A stretch of 58,284 nt of DNA from Dyella lipolytica (lineage in GTDB: Bacteria > Pseudomonadota > Gammaproteobacteria > Xanthomonadales > Rhodanobacteraceae), in NCBI RefSeq assembly GCF_030160075.1, contig NZ_BSNQ01000009.1:1-58284 (forward strand), given 5' to 3'. Below the pieces are notes generated by a model, which saw nothing but the letters and a program-made list of their open reading frames with translations, searched no databases and had not been told where the DNA came from. This document shows positions 26,223-36,331 of the stretch, in pieces. A program made the translations under genes and the position numbers. Position 1 is the first letter of the stretch, and the number at the start of each line of letters is the position of its first letter.

Positions 26223-26417
26223 GTGCGGCCATGGATGGCCGCTTTTGGTACTAGGCCAGTGCAGTAATTACACACTTGCCGCTACCTACCTACTACGGCG
26301 ATCAAGGATGATCGCAAATTTTAAGCGTGCGGCCGTGGATGGCCGCTTTTGGTGCTAGGCGAGTGCAGTGAATACGCACTTGCCGCTACCTACAACGGGC
26401 GATCAAATCTGATCGCA
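26223..26417. repeat. Two imperfect tandem repeats (about 92 bp) between rpoA and rplQ
   Basis: Copy 1 (26223-26316) and copy 2 (26327-26417) agree at most positions. Each begins GTGCGGCC(A/G)TGGATGGCCGC followed by TTTTGGT, contains AGTGCAGT and CACTTGCCGCTACCTAC, and ends in a GATCA...TGATCGCA hairpin. Each therefore carries two stem-loops (GCGGCC/GGCCGC and CGATCA/TGATCG). The whole lies in the 346-bp non-coding gap of the alpha operon; no coding frame is supported there. Confidence 0.85.
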
Positions 26418-26431
26418 CCAATTACGCCATC

Positions 26432-26456
26432 AGCCGCAGTCTCATCGACTGCGGCT
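26432..26456 (-). terminator. Strong hairpin just behind rpoA
   Basis: AGCCGCAGTC (26432-26441) pairs perfectly with GACTGCGGCT (26447-26456) around a 5-nt loop, 8 nt past the rpoA stop. There is no U-tract on the minus strand, so it is more likely an mRNA-stabilising or processing stem than a full terminator. Confidence 0.55.
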
Positions 26457-26464
26457 GCGGTACA

Positions 26465-27463
26465 TCAACCCAGCTGCATGCCGTGCGAGAGGCCCGGCGG
26501 CGGCCAGTTTTCAAGTTTCATGCCCAGTGCGAGACCACGCACGCCCAGGACATCCTTGATTTCGGTGAGCGACTTCTTGCCCAGGTTCGGCGTCTTCAAC
26601 AGCTCCACCTCGGTCTTCTGCACCAGATCGCCGATGTAGTAGATGCTCTCGGCCTTCAGGCAGTTGGCCGAACGCACGGTGAGCTCCAGATCGTCGATCG
26701 GACGGAGCAGCAGCGGATCGAAACCGCCCTTCTCCGCCTTGTCCGTGGCGCTTTCGCGGCGCGAGAAGTCACCGAACACCGACAGCTGGTCGTTGAGGAT
26801 TTCGGCGGCCTTGCGAACCGCGTCTTCCGCACCGATGGTGCCGTTGGTTTCGATGTCCAGCACCAGCTTATCGAGGTTGGTACGCTGCTCGACACGAGCC
26901 GCGTCCACTTCGTAAGCCACGCGCAGGACCGGCGCGAACGAGGCGTCGAGCTGCAGGCGACCGATCGGACGCGCTTCGTCGTCCGGATGCTGACGCGAGC
27001 TGGCCGGCTGATAGCCGACGCCACGACGCACCTTCAGGCGCATGTTCAGCGCGATGTCCTTGGTGAGGTGGCAGATCACGTGCTCGGGGTTGATGATTTC
27101 CACCGAGTGGTCAACGACGATGTCGCCGGCCGTGACCACGCCCTTGCCCTTCTTGGCCAAGGTCAGGGTGACTTCATCACCCGTGTGCTGACGAATCGCC
27201 ACTTCCTTGAGGTTCAGCAGGACTTCGATCACGTCCTCCTGCAGGCCTTCCAGGGTGGTGTACTCGTGCAGCACGCCATCAATTTCAACCTCGACGATGG
27301 CGCTGCCAGGGATCGAGGAGAGCAGCACGCGACGCAACGCGTTACCGAGGGTGTGGCCGAAACCACGCTCGAGCGGCTCCACCACCACCTTGGCGCGATT
27401 CGGTCCGAGCTGTTCAACGCTGAGGCCGCGAGGCCGCAGCACGCTAGTTGACGAAACTGCCAT
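26465..27463 (-). CDS. rpoA: DNA-directed RNA polymerase subunit alpha
   Basis: 332 residues, typical length. The N-terminal assembly domain (1-230) carries [30 protein letters not shown] sequence for dimerisation and beta/beta-prime contact. After a flexible linker the C-terminal domain (about 250-320) has the DNA/activator-binding helix-hairpin-helix region ([10 protein letters not shown], and [14 protein letters not shown]). It lies 16 bp behind rpsD. Nothing unusual in the protein; the exceptional part is the long structured gap after it. Confidence 0.98.
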   Translation of the reverse strand: MAVSSTSVLRPRGLSVEQLGPNRAKVVVEPLERGFGHTLGNALRRVLLSSIPGSAIVEVEIDGVLHEYTTLEGLQEDVIEVLLNLKEVAIRQHTGDEVTLTLAKKGKGVVTAGDIVVDHSVEIINPEHVICHLTKDIALNMRLKVRRGVGYQPASSRQHPDDEARPIGRLQLDASFAPVLRVAYEVDAARVEQRTNLDKLVLDIETNGTIGAEDAVRKAAEILNDQLSVFGDFSRRESATDKAEKGGFDPLLLRPIDDLELTVRSANCLKAESIYYIGDLVQKTEVELLKTPNLGKKSLTEIKDVLGVRGLALGMKLENWPPPGLSHGMQLG

Positions 27464-27479
27464 GCAGTGCTCCGGTTGA

Positions 27480-28106
27480 TTACTTCGAGTAAAGCTCGAC
27501 GATCAGCGCTTCGTTGATGTCGGTCGGCAGGTCTGCGCGATCCGGCACCGACTTGAACGTGCCGGCGAACTTCTTGCTATCCACTTCGACCCACTGCGGG
27601 CGGAGGTCCATCGTGTCGAACACGGTGCCGGCTTCCTGCACGCGCAACTGAGTGCGAGCGCGCTCGGTCAAAGCGATTTCGTCACCCGGGCGAACCTGGT
27701 AGGACGGAATGTTGACCTTCTTGCCGTTGACCAGGATGGCCTTGTGCGAGACGAGCTGACGAGCCTGGGCGCGGGTAACCGCGAAACCCATGCGATAGAC
27801 GACATTGTCCAGACGGCTCTCGAGCAGGCGCAGCAGGTTCTCGCCGGTGTTGCCCTTGAGGGTCGACGCCTTTGAGTAGTAGTTGCTGAACTGACGCTCG
27901 AGCACACCGTAGATGCGCTTGACCTTCTGCTTCTCGCGCAGCTGAACAGCGTAGTCCGACATGCGCATGCGCTTGTTGGCGCCGTGCTGACCGGGCTTGT
28001 TCTCCAGCTTGCACTTGGAATCGATAGCGCGCGCCGGGCTCTTCAGGCTCAGGTCCGAACCTTCACGACGCGCGAGTTTGCAGGTAGCTCCACGATAACG
28101 TGCCAT
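27480..28106 (-). CDS. rpsD: 30S ribosomal protein S4
   Basis: 208 residues. [16 protein letters not shown] and the S4 RNA-binding domain (about 95-160, [20 protein letters not shown]) are present. The N-terminal zinc-ribbon Cys set is incomplete, with only Cys9 and Cys32, as in the zinc-free form of other gammaproteobacteria. S4 nucleates 16S 5'-domain assembly and in E. coli represses its own alpha operon by binding a pseudoknot near the rpsM start. That leader would lie in the 121-bp secY-rpsM gap here. Confidence 0.97.
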   Translation of the reverse strand: MARYRGATCKLARREGSDLSLKSPARAIDSKCKLENKPGQHGANKRMRMSDYAVQLREKQKVKRIYGVLERQFSNYYSKASTLKGNTGENLLRLLESRLDNVVYRMGFAVTRAQARQLVSHKAILVNGKKVNIPSYQVRPGDEIALTERARTQLRVQEAGTVFDTMDLRPQWVEVDSKKFAGTFKSVPDRADLPTDINEALIVELYSK

Positions 28107-28117
28107 GGGTATGCTCC

Positions 28118-28504
28118 TTAGACGCGACGTTTCTTGGGGGGACGGCAGCCGTTATGCGGAATCGGCGTGACATCAATAATGTTGAGCACTTTGTAGCCCA
28201 ACGCGTTCAGCGAACGAACCGCCGATTCGCGACCCGGGCCAGGGCCCTTGATCCGAACTTCCACGGTCTTCACACCGTAGTCGCCTGCAGCGCGGCCGGC
28301 CTTTTCGGCAGCCACCTGCGCAGCGAACGGGGTCGACTTACGCGAACCGCGGAAACCCGCGCCGCCGGCAGTCGCCCACGACAGAGCATTGCCCTGACGA
28401 TCGGTGATCGTGACGATGGTGTTGTTGAAAGATGCCTGCACGTGCGCCACCGCATCGGTGACAACGCGCTTGATCTTTTTCTTGGTCTTGACTGGCTTTG
28501 CCAT
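28118..28504 (-). CDS. rpsK: 30S ribosomal protein S11
   Basis: 128 residues, one Lys-rich N-terminal segment ([10 protein letters not shown]) followed by the S11 core ([19 protein letters not shown] and a C-terminal [18 protein letters not shown]). It binds the 16S platform beside the mRNA exit, next to S7 and S18. It lies 12 bp behind rpsM and 11 bp before rpsD. Confidence 0.97.
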   Translation of the reverse strand: MAKPVKTKKKIKRVVTDAVAHVQASFNNTIVTITDRQGNALSWATAGGAGFRGSRKSTPFAAQVAAEKAGRAAGDYGVKTVEVRIKGPGPGRESAVRSLNALGYKVLNIIDVTPIPHNGCRPPKKRRV

Positions 28505-28516
28505 GTTCGGAATCCG

Positions 28517-28873
28517 TTACTTCTTGATCGCGCGACGGGGACCCTTACGGGTACGTGCGTTGGTACGCGTGCGCTGGCCGCGCACCGGCAGGCCACGACG
28601 GTGGCGCAGACCGCGGTAGCAACCCAGGTCCATCAAACGCTTGATGGCCATGCCGACTTCGCGGCGCAGGTCGCCTTCCACGACGTATTTAGCGATTTCG
28701 TGGCGGATCTTCTCCACCTCGCCTTCGCTCAGCGATTTGATCGGCGTGGTAGGAACCACACCTGCGTCCGCACAGACCTTCTTGGCCCGGCTGCGGCCGA
28801 TGCCATAGATGCTCTGCAGGCCAACCCAGACGTGTTTCTGGACCGGCAAATTGACACCCGCAATGCGCGCCAT
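28517..28873 (-). CDS. rpsM: 30S ribosomal protein S13
   Basis: 118 residues. I start at the ATG at 28871-28873, giving [16 protein letters not shown]; a longer frame to 28915 lacks homology. It has the helix-two-turn-helix region [13 protein letters not shown] and a basic C-terminal tail ([16 protein letters not shown]) that reaches the P-site tRNA. S13 forms bridges B1a/B1b with the 50S head. It is first of the alpha operon; rpmJ, often found just before it, is absent. Confidence 0.96.
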   Translation of the reverse strand: MARIAGVNLPVQKHVWVGLQSIYGIGRSRAKKVCADAGVVPTTPIKSLSEGEVEKIRHEIAKYVVEGDLRREVGMAIKRLMDLGCYRGLRHRRGLPVRGQRTRTNARTRKGPRRAIKK

Positions 28874-28994
28874 GATGTACTTTCTCCGATGCTTTCTTGC
28901 GCGGTAAACGCGCAATTCTAACCTGAATCAAACTGTCAGGAAAGCCCTGCGGCACCGCGTGCCGCCACCTTCCACCTGGAGCCACCCTGCCGCC

Positions 28995-30317
28995 TCAGCC
29001 GCGGCGCAGATTGGCCTTCTTAAGCAAACCTTCGTATTGGTGGCTGACCAGATGCGCCTGCACCTGAGCCGTAAAGTCCATCACTACCACCACCACGATC
29101 AGCAGCGACGTGCCGCCGAAATAGAACGGGACATGCCAGGCGTTCTGCATGAACGTTGGCACCAGACAGACCAGCACGAGGTAGAGGGCACCCACACCGG
29201 TCAGACGGCTCATCACGGAATCGATGTACTCAGCGGTCGAGCGACCCGGGCGGATACCCGGAATCAGCGCGCCAGACCGTTTGAGGTTGTCGGCCGTGTC
29301 CTGCGAGTTGAATACGATCGCCGTATAGAAGAAGGCGAACGTAATCACCAGCACTGCGTAAATAATGTCGTACAGCGGCTCACCCGGGGTCAGCGCTTGT
29401 ACCACGTCCTGGAGCCAGCGCGCCTGGTGGCTCGCATTGCCCCAGGTCGCCGCCATCGCCGGGAACATCAGAATACTGTTCGCGAAGATGGGCGGAATCA
29501 CACCCGACATGTTGATCTTGAGCGGCAGGTGCGAGGTTTGGTTCATGTACGAACGCTGGCCGCCGGAGCGCCTCGCGTAGTTCACGGTGATACGCCGTTG
29601 TGCACGCTCCATGAACACCACGAACGCCGTCACCGCCAGCACCAGCGCAACCACCATGACCAGCTTGATCGTGCTCAGCTCGCCATTGCTCGACATGGAC
29701 AAGGTATGCGCCACGGCGGCCGGCAATCCAGCCACGATACCTGCGAAGATCAGCAGCGAAATACCGTTGCCGATACCGCGCTCGGTCATCTGCTCGCCCA
29801 GCCACATCAGGAACATGGAGCCGGCCGTCAAACCCACCACGGAGGACAGAATGAAGCCAAAGCCGGGCATGTAGACCACGGGCATGCCGCCGCTGGACTG
29901 CTTCATCAAGGCCATGGCGATACCGAACGCCTGGAAGGCCGAAAGGCCAACCGTGCCGATTCGCGTGTAGGTCGTCAGCTGTCGCTGACCGGCCTGCCCT
30001 TCCTTGCGTAGCGCCTGCAGGCTAGGCAGGACCGAACCCATCATCTGCACCACGATCGATGCGGAGATGTACGGCACCACGCCCAATGCAAACACCGAGA
30101 AACGTCCCAGCGATCCACCTGAGAACATGTTGAACATGTCCAACAGGCCGCCGCTCTGGCCAATCAGATTGGCCATCGCGTCCGGATTAACCCCCGGCAC
30201 CGGGATGAACGAGCCGAGGCGGTACACGATCAGCGCACCGATCACGAAGAAGATGCGCTGACGCAGCTCGGTCAATTTACCGAGCGATCCGACCGATGTG
30301 CCCTTGGCTGCGGCCAC
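28995..30317 (-). CDS. secY: Protein translocase subunit SecY
   Basis: A 440-residue polytopic membrane protein with ten predicted helices, the central subunit of the SecYEG channel. Recognisable parts are the first helix (about 20-40, IFFVIGALIVYRLGSF), the TM2 plug-proximal Gly-rich region (FNMFSGGSLGRFSVFALGVVPYISASI), and a cytosolic loop with YARRSGGQRSYMNQTSHLPLK that contacts SecA or the ribosome. It starts with GTG (30315-30317) preceded by GGAG. SecE is encoded about 26 kb away in this window. It is 6 bp behind rplO, the usual last gene of the spc operon. Confidence 0.97.
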   Translation of the reverse strand: MAAAKGTSVGSLGKLTELRQRIFFVIGALIVYRLGSFIPVPGVNPDAMANLIGQSGGLLDMFNMFSGGSLGRFSVFALGVVPYISASIVVQMMGSVLPSLQALRKEGQAGQRQLTTYTRIGTVGLSAFQAFGIAMALMKQSSGGMPVVYMPGFGFILSSVVGLTAGSMFLMWLGEQMTERGIGNGISLLIFAGIVAGLPAAVAHTLSMSSNGELSTIKLVMVVALVLAVTAFVVFMERAQRRITVNYARRSGGQRSYMNQTSHLPLKINMSGVIPPIFANSILMFPAMAATWGNASHQARWLQDVVQALTPGEPLYDIIYAVLVITFAFFYTAIVFNSQDTADNLKRSGALIPGIRPGRSTAEYIDSVMSRLTGVGALYLVLVCLVPTFMQNAWHVPFYFGGTSLLIVVVVVMDFTAQVQAHLVSHQYEGLLKKANLRRG

Positions 30318-30323
30318 GTGTGA

Positions 30324-30755
30324 TTACTCCACGCTGCCGCCGGCTGCCTCAATGGCAGCCTTGGCGCCGGCCGTAGCCAGCAGGCCCGACAGCTTCACTG
30401 CGCGGCCGATCTCGCCCTTGGCGACGACCTTGACCTTCTTGGCGCGGCTGTCGATCAGGCCAGCCTGATGCAGCACGACCGCGTCGATCACGTCGGCCTT
30501 GAGAGAGGCCAGCTGATACAGGAACACTTCCTGGCTCTCAGCCTTCTTCAGCGAGCGGAAGCCGACCTTCGGCAGGCGGCGCTGCAGCGGCATCTGGCCG
30601 CCTTCGAAACCGTACTTGTGGGTACCGCCGGCGCGAGCATGCTGACCCTTGTGGCCGCGGCCAGCGGTCTTGCCCAGGCCCGAACCGATACCACGGCCAA
30701 CGCGCAGGCGCGTCTTGCGCGAACCAGCAGCCGGCTTGATGTCATTCAGACGCAT
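30324..30755 (-). CDS. rplO: 50S ribosomal protein L15
   Basis: 143 residues with the typical Gly/Arg-rich N-terminal extension ([22 protein letters not shown]) that threads into 23S rRNA and the C-terminal globular part ([13 protein letters not shown]). It is 5 bp behind rpmD and 6 bp before secY. Confidence 0.97.
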   Translation of the reverse strand: MRLNDIKPAAGSRKTRLRVGRGIGSGLGKTAGRGHKGQHARAGGTHKYGFEGGQMPLQRRLPKVGFRSLKKAESQEVFLYQLASLKADVIDAVVLHQAGLIDSRAKKVKVVAKGEIGRAVKLSGLLATAGAKAAIEAAGGSVE

Positions 30756-30760
30756 GATGC

Positions 30761-30952
30761 TTACTCCTCGACCTGAACCAGGTAGTAGACCGTGTTGATC
30801 AGGCCGCGCACTTGCGGGCTGTCTTTCAGTTCACGGACGTCGTTGGTCTTGTTCAGACCCAGGGCCTTCACGCTCAGGCGATGACGGGCCTGTACACCGC
30901 GCAAGCCCTTGACCAGGCGAACGCGGATGGTTTTGTTGGTGGTATTAGCCAT
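30761..30952 (-). CDS. rpmD: 50S ribosomal protein L30
   Basis: 63 residues of bacterial L30 ([30 protein letters not shown]). Its ATG overlaps the rpsE stop codon by 8 nt (ATGGCTAA), a sign of translational coupling. Confidence 0.96.
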   Translation of the reverse strand: MANTTNKTIRVRLVKGLRGVQARHRLSVKALGLNKTNDVRELKDSPQVRGLINTVYYLVQVEE

Positions 30953-31454
30953 TGCCCATCACCTCTTCCACGGTCTTGCCACGCTTGGCAGCGATCTGCT
31001 TCGGCGAGGCAACGGCTTGCAGGCCCTTGATGGTGGCGCGCACCAGATTGATCGGGTTGCGCGAACCGACGGCCTTGGCCAGCACGTTCTTCACACCGAC
31101 CACTTCCAGTACGGCGCGCATGGCACCGCCGGCGATCACGCCGGTACCTTCGGAGGCCGGCTGCATGAACACGCGAGCCGCACCATGGTTGGCCTTGATG
31201 GCGTACCACAGCGTGCCGTTGTTCAGGTCGATGCTCACCATGTTGCGGCGGGCACGTTCCATCGCCTTGGAGATGGCCACCGGCACTTCACGCGCCTTGC
31301 CATAGCCGAAGCCGACCTTGCCCTCGCCGTCGCCGACCACGGTCAGCGCGGTAAAGCTCATCTGGCGGCCACCCTTGACGGTCTTGGCCACGCGGTTAAC
31401 GGCAATCAGCTTCTCGAGCAGGCCGTCTGAATTTTCGCGATCAGTAGAAGACAT
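30945..31454 (-). CDS. rpsE: 30S ribosomal protein S5
   Basis: 169 residues. The dsRBD-like S5 N-domain ([41 protein letters not shown], shown here only by its start and end) and the C-domain ([19 protein letters not shown]) are intact. I start at the ATG at 31452-31454 (MSSTDREN) with GGAAAAG as ribosome-binding site; a start 24 bp upstream is possible. S5 lines the mRNA entry and helps decoding accuracy. It is separated from rplR by 75 bp. Confidence 0.96.
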   Translation of the reverse strand: MSSTDRENSDGLLEKLIAVNRVAKTVKGGRQMSFTALTVVGDGEGKVGFGYGKAREVPVAISKAMERARRNMVSIDLNNGTLWYAIKANHGAARVFMQPASEGTGVIAGGAMRAVLEVVGVKNVLAKAVGSRNPINLVRATIKGLQAVASPKQIAAKRGKTVEEVMGNG

Positions 31455-31529
31455 ATCTTTTCCGTATGCCCGGACCATCCGGGACTTTTACTTGCGGCTG
31501 AGCCGCTTGGAGTTGTTGTCGTGTACTGC

Positions 31530-31883
31530 TTAGAACTTGAGACCAGCTTCGCGGGCGGCATCGGCAAGTGCCTTGATGCGACCGTGATAGCGGAAACCGG
31601 AGCGGTCGAACGCGACAGCTTCGATACCGGCAGCTTTGGCGCGCTCGGCAATCGCCTTGCCCACTGCGGCTGCGGCAGTCAGGTTCTTGGTGCCCTTCAA
31701 ACCTTCTGCGACCGACTTCTGCACGGTCGACGCGGCAGCCACGACCTTTTCACCCGAGGCATCGAACACCTGGGCGTAGAGATGCTGACCGGTGCGATGC
31801 ACCGACAAGCGCGCCACGGCGAGCTTGCGGATGTGGGAGCGCGTGGACTTGGCGCGGCGCAGACGGGCTTCGTTCTTGTTCAT
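31530..31883 (-). CDS. rplR: 50S ribosomal protein L18
   Basis: 117 residues of the 5S rRNA-binding protein L18, with the N-terminus [21 protein letters not shown] and the conserved [16 protein letters not shown] strand region. It sits on 5S rRNA with L5. It lies 48 bp behind rplF. Confidence 0.97.
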   Translation of the reverse strand: MNKNEARLRRAKSTRSHIRKLAVARLSVHRTGQHLYAQVFDASGEKVVAAASTVQKSVAEGLKGTKNLTAAAAVGKAIAERAKAAGIEAVAFDRSGFRYHGRIKALADAAREAGLKF

Positions 31884-31931
31884 ATCTGTTCTCCAGAAAG
31901 CGGATCGGCTAGTTAGCGGGATGAGCCGCTA

Positions 31932-32459
31932 TTACGCCTTCTTGGCTTCCTTCAGGGTGATCTTCTCGCCGGCATACCGCACGCCCTTGCCCTTGTAGGG
32001 TTCCGGCGGACGATAGCCACGAATCTTGGCGGCAACCTCGCCCACCAACTGCTTGTCCGAACCCTTGATCAGGATTTCGGTCTGCGTCGGGGTTTCAAGG
32101 CTGATGCCTTCCGGCGCATTGAAGACCACCGGATGGGAATAACCGAGGCTGAGGTTCAGCGCTTTGCCGGCCATCGATGCGCGGTAACCCACGCCGACGA
32201 GCTCCAGCTTGCGCTCATAACCCTCGGACACGCCCTTGATCATGTTTGCCAGCAGCGCACGCGCGGTGCCGCCAAACTTGTCATCGGCACCTTCGGCCAT
32301 CTGGATATTGATCACGCCGTTCTCGTTGGTCACCGACACGCCCGGAAGCGCGTGGATGGACAGGGTGCCCTTCGGCCCCTTCACGGCGATATTGTCGTCT
32401 GCAATCTTGAGCTCAACGCCCTTCGGCAGCGAAATCGGTTTCTTGGCAACACGGGACAT
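31932..32459 (-). CDS. rplF: 50S ribosomal protein L6
   Basis: 175 residues, two L6 repeats, ending in the family signature [17 protein letters not shown]. It binds near the sarcin-ricin loop, where elongation factors dock. It is 11 bp behind rpsH. Confidence 0.97.
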   Translation of the reverse strand: MSRVAKKPISLPKGVELKIADDNIAVKGPKGTLSIHALPGVSVTNENGVINIQMAEGADDKFGGTARALLANMIKGVSEGYERKLELVGVGYRASMAGKALNLSLGYSHPVVFNAPEGISLETPTQTEILIKGSDKQLVGEVAAKIRGYRPPEPYKGKGVRYAGEKITLKEAKKA

Positions 32460-32470
32460 CGTCAGGCTCC

Positions 32471-32866
32471 TTATGCGACCAAGCCGATGACTTCGCCACC
32501 CACGCCTTGAGCGCGAGCCTGCTTGTCGGTCAACAGACCGGCGGAAGTCGAGATGATCGAAATACCCAGGCCGCCAAGCACCTTCGGAAGGTCACCCTTG
32601 CCGCGGTACACACGCAGGCCCGAACGGCTGACGCGCTCGATGCGCTCGATGGCCGGACGGCCTTCGAAATACTTGAGCTTGATCTCGAGCACCGGCTTGC
32701 CCTCCTGGCTGGAGGTCTTGGCGTCGAGGATGTAGCCCTCGTTCTTGAGAAGGTCGGCCAGGGCCACCTTCAGCTTGGACGACGGAATGCTTACAGCCTG
32801 CTTGCCCGTTGCTTGGGCGTTGCGGATGCGCGTAAACAGATCGGCGATGGGATCAGTCATGCTCAT
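32471..32866 (-). CDS. rpsH: 30S ribosomal protein S8
   Basis: 131 residues. [18 protein letters not shown] at the ATG at 32864-32866 matches the family start, and an AAGGAAG ribosome-binding site lies just upstream. The C-terminal [23 protein letters not shown] is the rRNA-binding hallmark. S8 organises the central domain of 16S rRNA and in E. coli represses the spc operon at the rplX-rplE region. Here an unusually long 224-bp gap with a promoter-like element separates it from rpsN. Confidence 0.96.
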   Translation of the reverse strand: MSMTDPIADLFTRIRNAQATGKQAVSIPSSKLKVALADLLKNEGYILDAKTSSQEGKPVLEIKLKYFEGRPAIERIERVSRSGLRVYRGKGDLPKVLGGLGISIISTSAGLLTDKQARAQGVGGEVIGLVA

Positions 32867-32966
32867 GAAAACTTCCTTCAGAGTGCACCGATATCCGATA
32901 AAACCGGAAATCAATATTTAAATTGTGAGCCGCCATCAAAGGCAGCCTGCGGAACGCAGACCGACA

Positions 32967-32996
32967 ATCATAGCAGCCTTTTCAGGCTTTTGCGAA
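32967..32996 (-). promoter_or_regulatory. Internal spc-operon promoter upstream of rpsH
   Basis: On the minus strand TTCGCA (32991-32996), an 18-nt spacer and TATGAT (32967-32972) with a TGC extension (TGCTATGAT). The extended -10 is strong, the -35 fair. Transcription would start about 95 bp before rpsH. It lies in the only long gap inside the spc gene string. Confidence 0.55.
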
Positions 32997-33024
32997 TAGC
33001 GATGCTTCAGAGTCGCATCAACGA

Positions 33025-33042
33025 CGACCTGTAACCAGGTCG
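33025..33042 (-). terminator. Hairpin between rpsN and rpsH
   Basis: CGACCTG (33025-33031) pairs with CAGGTCG (33036-33042) around the 4-nt loop TAAC. It precedes the internal promoter and has no clear U-tract, so it may be a partial terminator or processing site. Confidence 0.45.
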
Positions 33043-33090
33043 CCGGGTCTGGCGCCTTACCCGGTGAGGGCAAGGCAGCCGTGGAACGAA

Positions 33091-33396
33091 TTACCAGCTG
33101 GCCTTGCGCAGGCCGGGCACGTCACCACGCATGGTGGCTTCGCGCAGCTTGTTGCGGCCGAGGCCGAACTTGCGGTACACGCCGCGCGGACGGCCGGACA
33201 GTTCGCAACGGTTGCGCTGGCGGCTGGGGCTGGCGTCACGCGGCAGCTTCTGCAGCTTGGTCTGCGCTTCCATCTTGTCCTCGTAAGAGGACTTCGGATT
33301 CAGCACGATCGCTTTCAGTTCGGCGCGCTTGGCGGCGTACTTCTTGACGATTTTGGTCCGCTTGATATCGCGGTTAACCATTGAGGTCTTGGCCAT
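33091..33396 (-). CDS. rpsN: 30S ribosomal protein S14 (zinc-independent form)
   Basis: 101 residues, the long C-minus form: the four-Cys zinc ribbon of short S14 is absent, and only one Cys is present ([20 protein letters not shown]). It binds the 16S head. It is 15 bp behind rplE and followed by the 224-bp gap before rpsH. Confidence 0.97.
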   Translation of the reverse strand: MAKTSMVNRDIKRTKIVKKYAAKRAELKAIVLNPKSSYEDKMEAQTKLQKLPRDASPSRQRNRCELSGRPRGVYRKFGLGRNKLREATMRGDVPGLRKASW

Positions 33397-33411
33397 GGAT
33401 TCTCTCGCGTA

Positions 33412-33951
33412 TCAGTTGCGGAACGGGAAGCTGAAAGCTTCCAGCAACGCCTTGGCTTCTTCGTCGGACTTGGCGGTGGTGGTGATGGAGATATCCATAC
33501 CGCGCATCGCGTCGATCGCGTCGAAGTCGATTTCCGGGAAGATGATCTGTTCCTTGATGCCGAAGTTGTAGTTACCACGGCCATCGAAGGCGCGACCCGA
33601 CACGCCGCGGAAGTCGCGGACGCGGGGCAGCGAGATGTTGATCAGGCGATCCAGGAATTCCCACATCTGGGCGCGGCGCAAGGTGACCTTGCAGCCGATC
33701 GGCCAGCCGTCGCGGATCTTGAACGAGGCCACGGACACGCGCGCCTTGGTCGTGATCGGCTTCTGACCAGCAATCTTGGTCATATCCGCCACGGCATTCT
33801 CGAGCACTTTCTTGTTGCCCGCGGCTTCGCCCACGCCCATGTTCAGCGTGATCTTGGTGATGCGGGGAACCTGCATCACGTTCTGGTAACCAAAACGCTC
33901 GGTGAGCTTCTGGATGACCTGTTCTTTATAAAAGTTTTCAAGGCGCGTCAT
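33412..33951 (-). CDS. rplE: 50S ribosomal protein L5
   Basis: 179 residues. The family's [20 protein letters not shown] block (about 31-50) and the C-terminal [17 protein letters not shown] are present. It binds 5S rRNA and contacts P-site tRNA and S13 in bridge B1b. It is 12 bp behind rplX. Confidence 0.97.
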   Translation of the reverse strand: MTRLENFYKEQVIQKLTERFGYQNVMQVPRITKITLNMGVGEAAGNKKVLENAVADMTKIAGQKPITTKARVSVASFKIRDGWPIGCKVTLRRAQMWEFLDRLINISLPRVRDFRGVSGRAFDGRGNYNFGIKEQIIFPEIDFDAIDAMRGMDISITTTAKSDEEAKALLEAFSFPFRN

Positions 33952-33963
33952 GACTTGTGTTCC

Positions 33964-34278
33964 TTACGCGTCCACGACCTCGCCCGAAGAACGGTACACG
34001 CGGACTTTGCGCTCATCAGCGAGCACTTTAAAGCCAACGCGTTCACCCTTGTTCGTGGCGGGGTTGAACAGCTGCACATTAGAAATATGGATCGAAGCTT
34101 CACGCTCGACAATGCCGCCCGGCTGGTTGGCCTGCGGATTCGCCTTGGTGTGACGCTTGACCAGGTTGACGTTGGAGACGAACACGCGATCGCCCTCAAC
34201 GCGCAGCACGTCGCCGCGCTGACCTTTGTTTTTGCCGGTGATCACGATGACCTGATCACCCTTGCGGATACGGTTCAT
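33964..34278 (-). CDS. rplX: 50S ribosomal protein L24
   Basis: 104 residues, with an N-terminal KOW motif ([20 protein letters not shown]). It is an early assembly protein of the 50S located near the tunnel exit. It is 14 bp behind rplN. Confidence 0.97.
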   Translation of the reverse strand: MNRIRKGDQVIVITGKNKGQRGDVLRVEGDRVFVSNVNLVKRHTKANPQANQPGGIVEREASIHISNVQLFNPATNKGERVGFKVLADERKVRVYRSSGEVVDA

Positions 34279-34292
34279 GGGTCTATCTCCGC

Positions 34293-34661
34293 TCAGAGCA
34301 CTTCGGGTGCAAGCGAGACGATCTTCATGAACTTCTCGCCGCGCAGCTCGCGAGTGACCGGCCCGAAGATACGGGTGCCGATCGGCTCGAGCTTGTTGTT
34401 GAGGAGAACAGCCGCGTTGCCGTCGAAACGGATCAGCGAGCCGTCGGCGCGGCGCACGCCCTTGGCGGTGCGAACCACCACAGCGTTGTAAACCTCGCCC
34501 TTCTTCACCTTACCGCGCGGAATGGCATCCTTCACGGTGACCTTGATCACGTCACCGATCGCGGCGTAACGGCGCTTGGAGCCGCCGAGCACCTTGATGC
34601 ACATCAGTTCCTTTGCGCCACTGTTGTCGGCGGCGGAAAGCGTGCTTTGCATCTGGATCAT
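34293..34661 (-). CDS. rplN: 50S ribosomal protein L14
   Basis: 122 residues starting [20 protein letters not shown], the invariant L14 start, and containing [20 protein letters not shown]. It contacts 16S helix 14 in bridges B5 and B8. In many bacteria rplN opens the spc operon; here only 15 bp follow rpsQ and no promoter is seen, so S10 and spc genes are probably read together. Confidence 0.97.
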   Translation of the reverse strand: MIQMQSTLSAADNSGAKELMCIKVLGGSKRRYAAIGDVIKVTVKDAIPRGKVKKGEVYNAVVVRTAKGVRRADGSLIRFDGNAAVLLNNKLEPIGTRIFGPVTRELRGEKFMKIVSLAPEVL

Positions 34662-34676
34662 GTCTGCACCCTCCCC

Positions 34677-34937
34677 TTACGCTTCGGCGCGCGTGACGAT
34701 TTCGACCACGCGGTGATGTTTGGTTTTGGACAGCGGACGGCACTCCGCGATGCGGACCACGTCGCCCTCGTTCGCGCCGATGTCATCCTGCGCGTGGAGC
34801 TTGGTGGAACGGCGCACGATCTTGCCCAGCAGCGGATGCTGCACCTGGCGCTCGATCAGTACGGTGACCGTCTTTTCCATTTTGTTGCTGATGACGCGGC
34901 CCTCAAGGGTGCGCGCCTGCTTTTGGTTGTCGCTCAT
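34677..34937 (-). CDS. rpsQ: 30S ribosomal protein S17
   Basis: 86 residues of an OB-fold rRNA-binding protein: [20 protein letters not shown] and the signature [21 protein letters not shown]. It binds the 5' domain of 16S rRNA. It is 12 bp behind rpmC. Confidence 0.97.
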   Translation of the reverse strand: MSDNQKQARTLEGRVISNKMEKTVTVLIERQVQHPLLGKIVRRSTKLHAQDDIGANEGDVVRIAECRPLSKTKHHRVVEIVTRAEA

Positions 34938-34949
34938 GTCGGCCGTCCC

Positions 34950-35134
34950 TTACTTCTTGCCGCCGAGCACGAACTTCGTGCGGGCGATATCGCGCCGAAC
35001 ACGGCGCAGCTGGTGCGGCTGGCTGAGCTGACCCGTGCCCTTCTGCATGCGCAGGTTGAACTGCTCCTTGCGAAGGTCCAGCAGGTGCTGCTTCAGCTCG
35101 TCGGCCGACTTGTTGTTGAGATCTTTGGTGGCCA

Positions 35135-35135
<1 letters not shown>
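34950..35135 (-). CDS. rpmC: 50S ribosomal protein L29
   Basis: 61 residues, two antiparallel helices ([36 protein letters not shown]). It sits at the tunnel exit by L23. The ATG at 35133-35135 overlaps the rplP stop by 1 nt (TGATG). A GTG one codon earlier is possible but less likely. Confidence 0.95.
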
Positions 35136-35548
<413 letters not shown>

Positions 35549-35559
35549 GGCAACTCTCC

Positions 35560-36318
35560 TTACTTCGCCGTCCGCTCGCGGCGGCCTTCACCGCCCTCGC
35601 GACGCCCATCACGACGACCTTCGCCACCCTCGCGCTCACGACGCGGTTGCGAAGACTGCTCTTCTTTCGGCTCCTGGCCAACCTGGGACAGATCAAAGAT
35701 CTCACCCTTGTAGACCCACACCTTGATGCCGATGATGCCGTACGTGGTCTTCGCTTCGGCGGTGCCGTAGTCGATGTCCGCACGCAGGGTATGCAGCGGC
35801 ACGCGACCTTCGCGGCTCCATTCGGAACGAGCGATCTCGGCGCCGTTCAGACGGCCGGACACGTTGATCTTGATACCCAGCGCACCCAGGCGCATCGCAT
35901 TGCCCACGGCGCGCTTCATGGCGCGACGGAACATGATGCGGCGCTCGAGCTGCTGCGCGATCGATTCGGCAACCAGCTGGGCATCGAGCTCAGGCTTGCG
36001 CACTTCGTTGACGTTGATGTGCGCCGGAACGCCCATCATGTCGCTGACTTCCTTGCGCAGCTTCTCGATATCCTCACCCTTCTTGCCGATCACCACGCCC
36101 GGACGGGCAGTGTGAATCGTCACGCGGGCGGTCTTGGCCGGACGCTCGATCAGGATCTTCGAGATACCGGCGGCAGCCAGCTTCTTGCGCAGCATCTCGC
36201 GGACCTTCAGGTCGGCAGCGAGGTACTGGGCAAATTCGCCCTTATTGGCGTACCACTTCGAGTTCCAGTCCTTGGCAATGCCGAGGCGGATACCGGTGGG
36301 ATGAACTTTATGACCCAT
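35560..36318 (-). CDS. rpsC: 30S ribosomal protein S3
   Basis: 252 residues, about 15-20 more than the 233 of E. coli. An N-terminal KH domain ([18 protein letters not shown], about 77-94) and the C-terminal S3 domain are normal. The surplus is a charged tail from about 213 with Arg/Glu/Gly blocks in which GGEGRR recurs. S3 lines the mRNA entry channel and has helicase activity with S4 and S5. It is 13 bp behind rplV. Confidence 0.96.
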   Translation of the reverse strand: MGHKVHPTGIRLGIAKDWNSKWYANKGEFAQYLAADLKVREMLRKKLAAAGISKILIERPAKTARVTIHTARPGVVIGKKGEDIEKLRKEVSDMMGVPAHINVNEVRKPELDAQLVAESIAQQLERRIMFRRAMKRAVGNAMRLGALGIKINVSGRLNGAEIARSEWSREGRVPLHTLRADIDYGTAEAKTTYGIIGIKVWVYKGEIFDLSQVGQEPKEEQSSQPRREREGGEGRRDGRREGGEGRRERTAK

Positions 36319-36331
36319 CGTCTACGTCCTC

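Noticed and set aside
28874-28994. Possible rpmJ (L36) between secY and rpsM
   Set aside because: The 121 bp contain no frame with the L36 Cys/Lys pattern.
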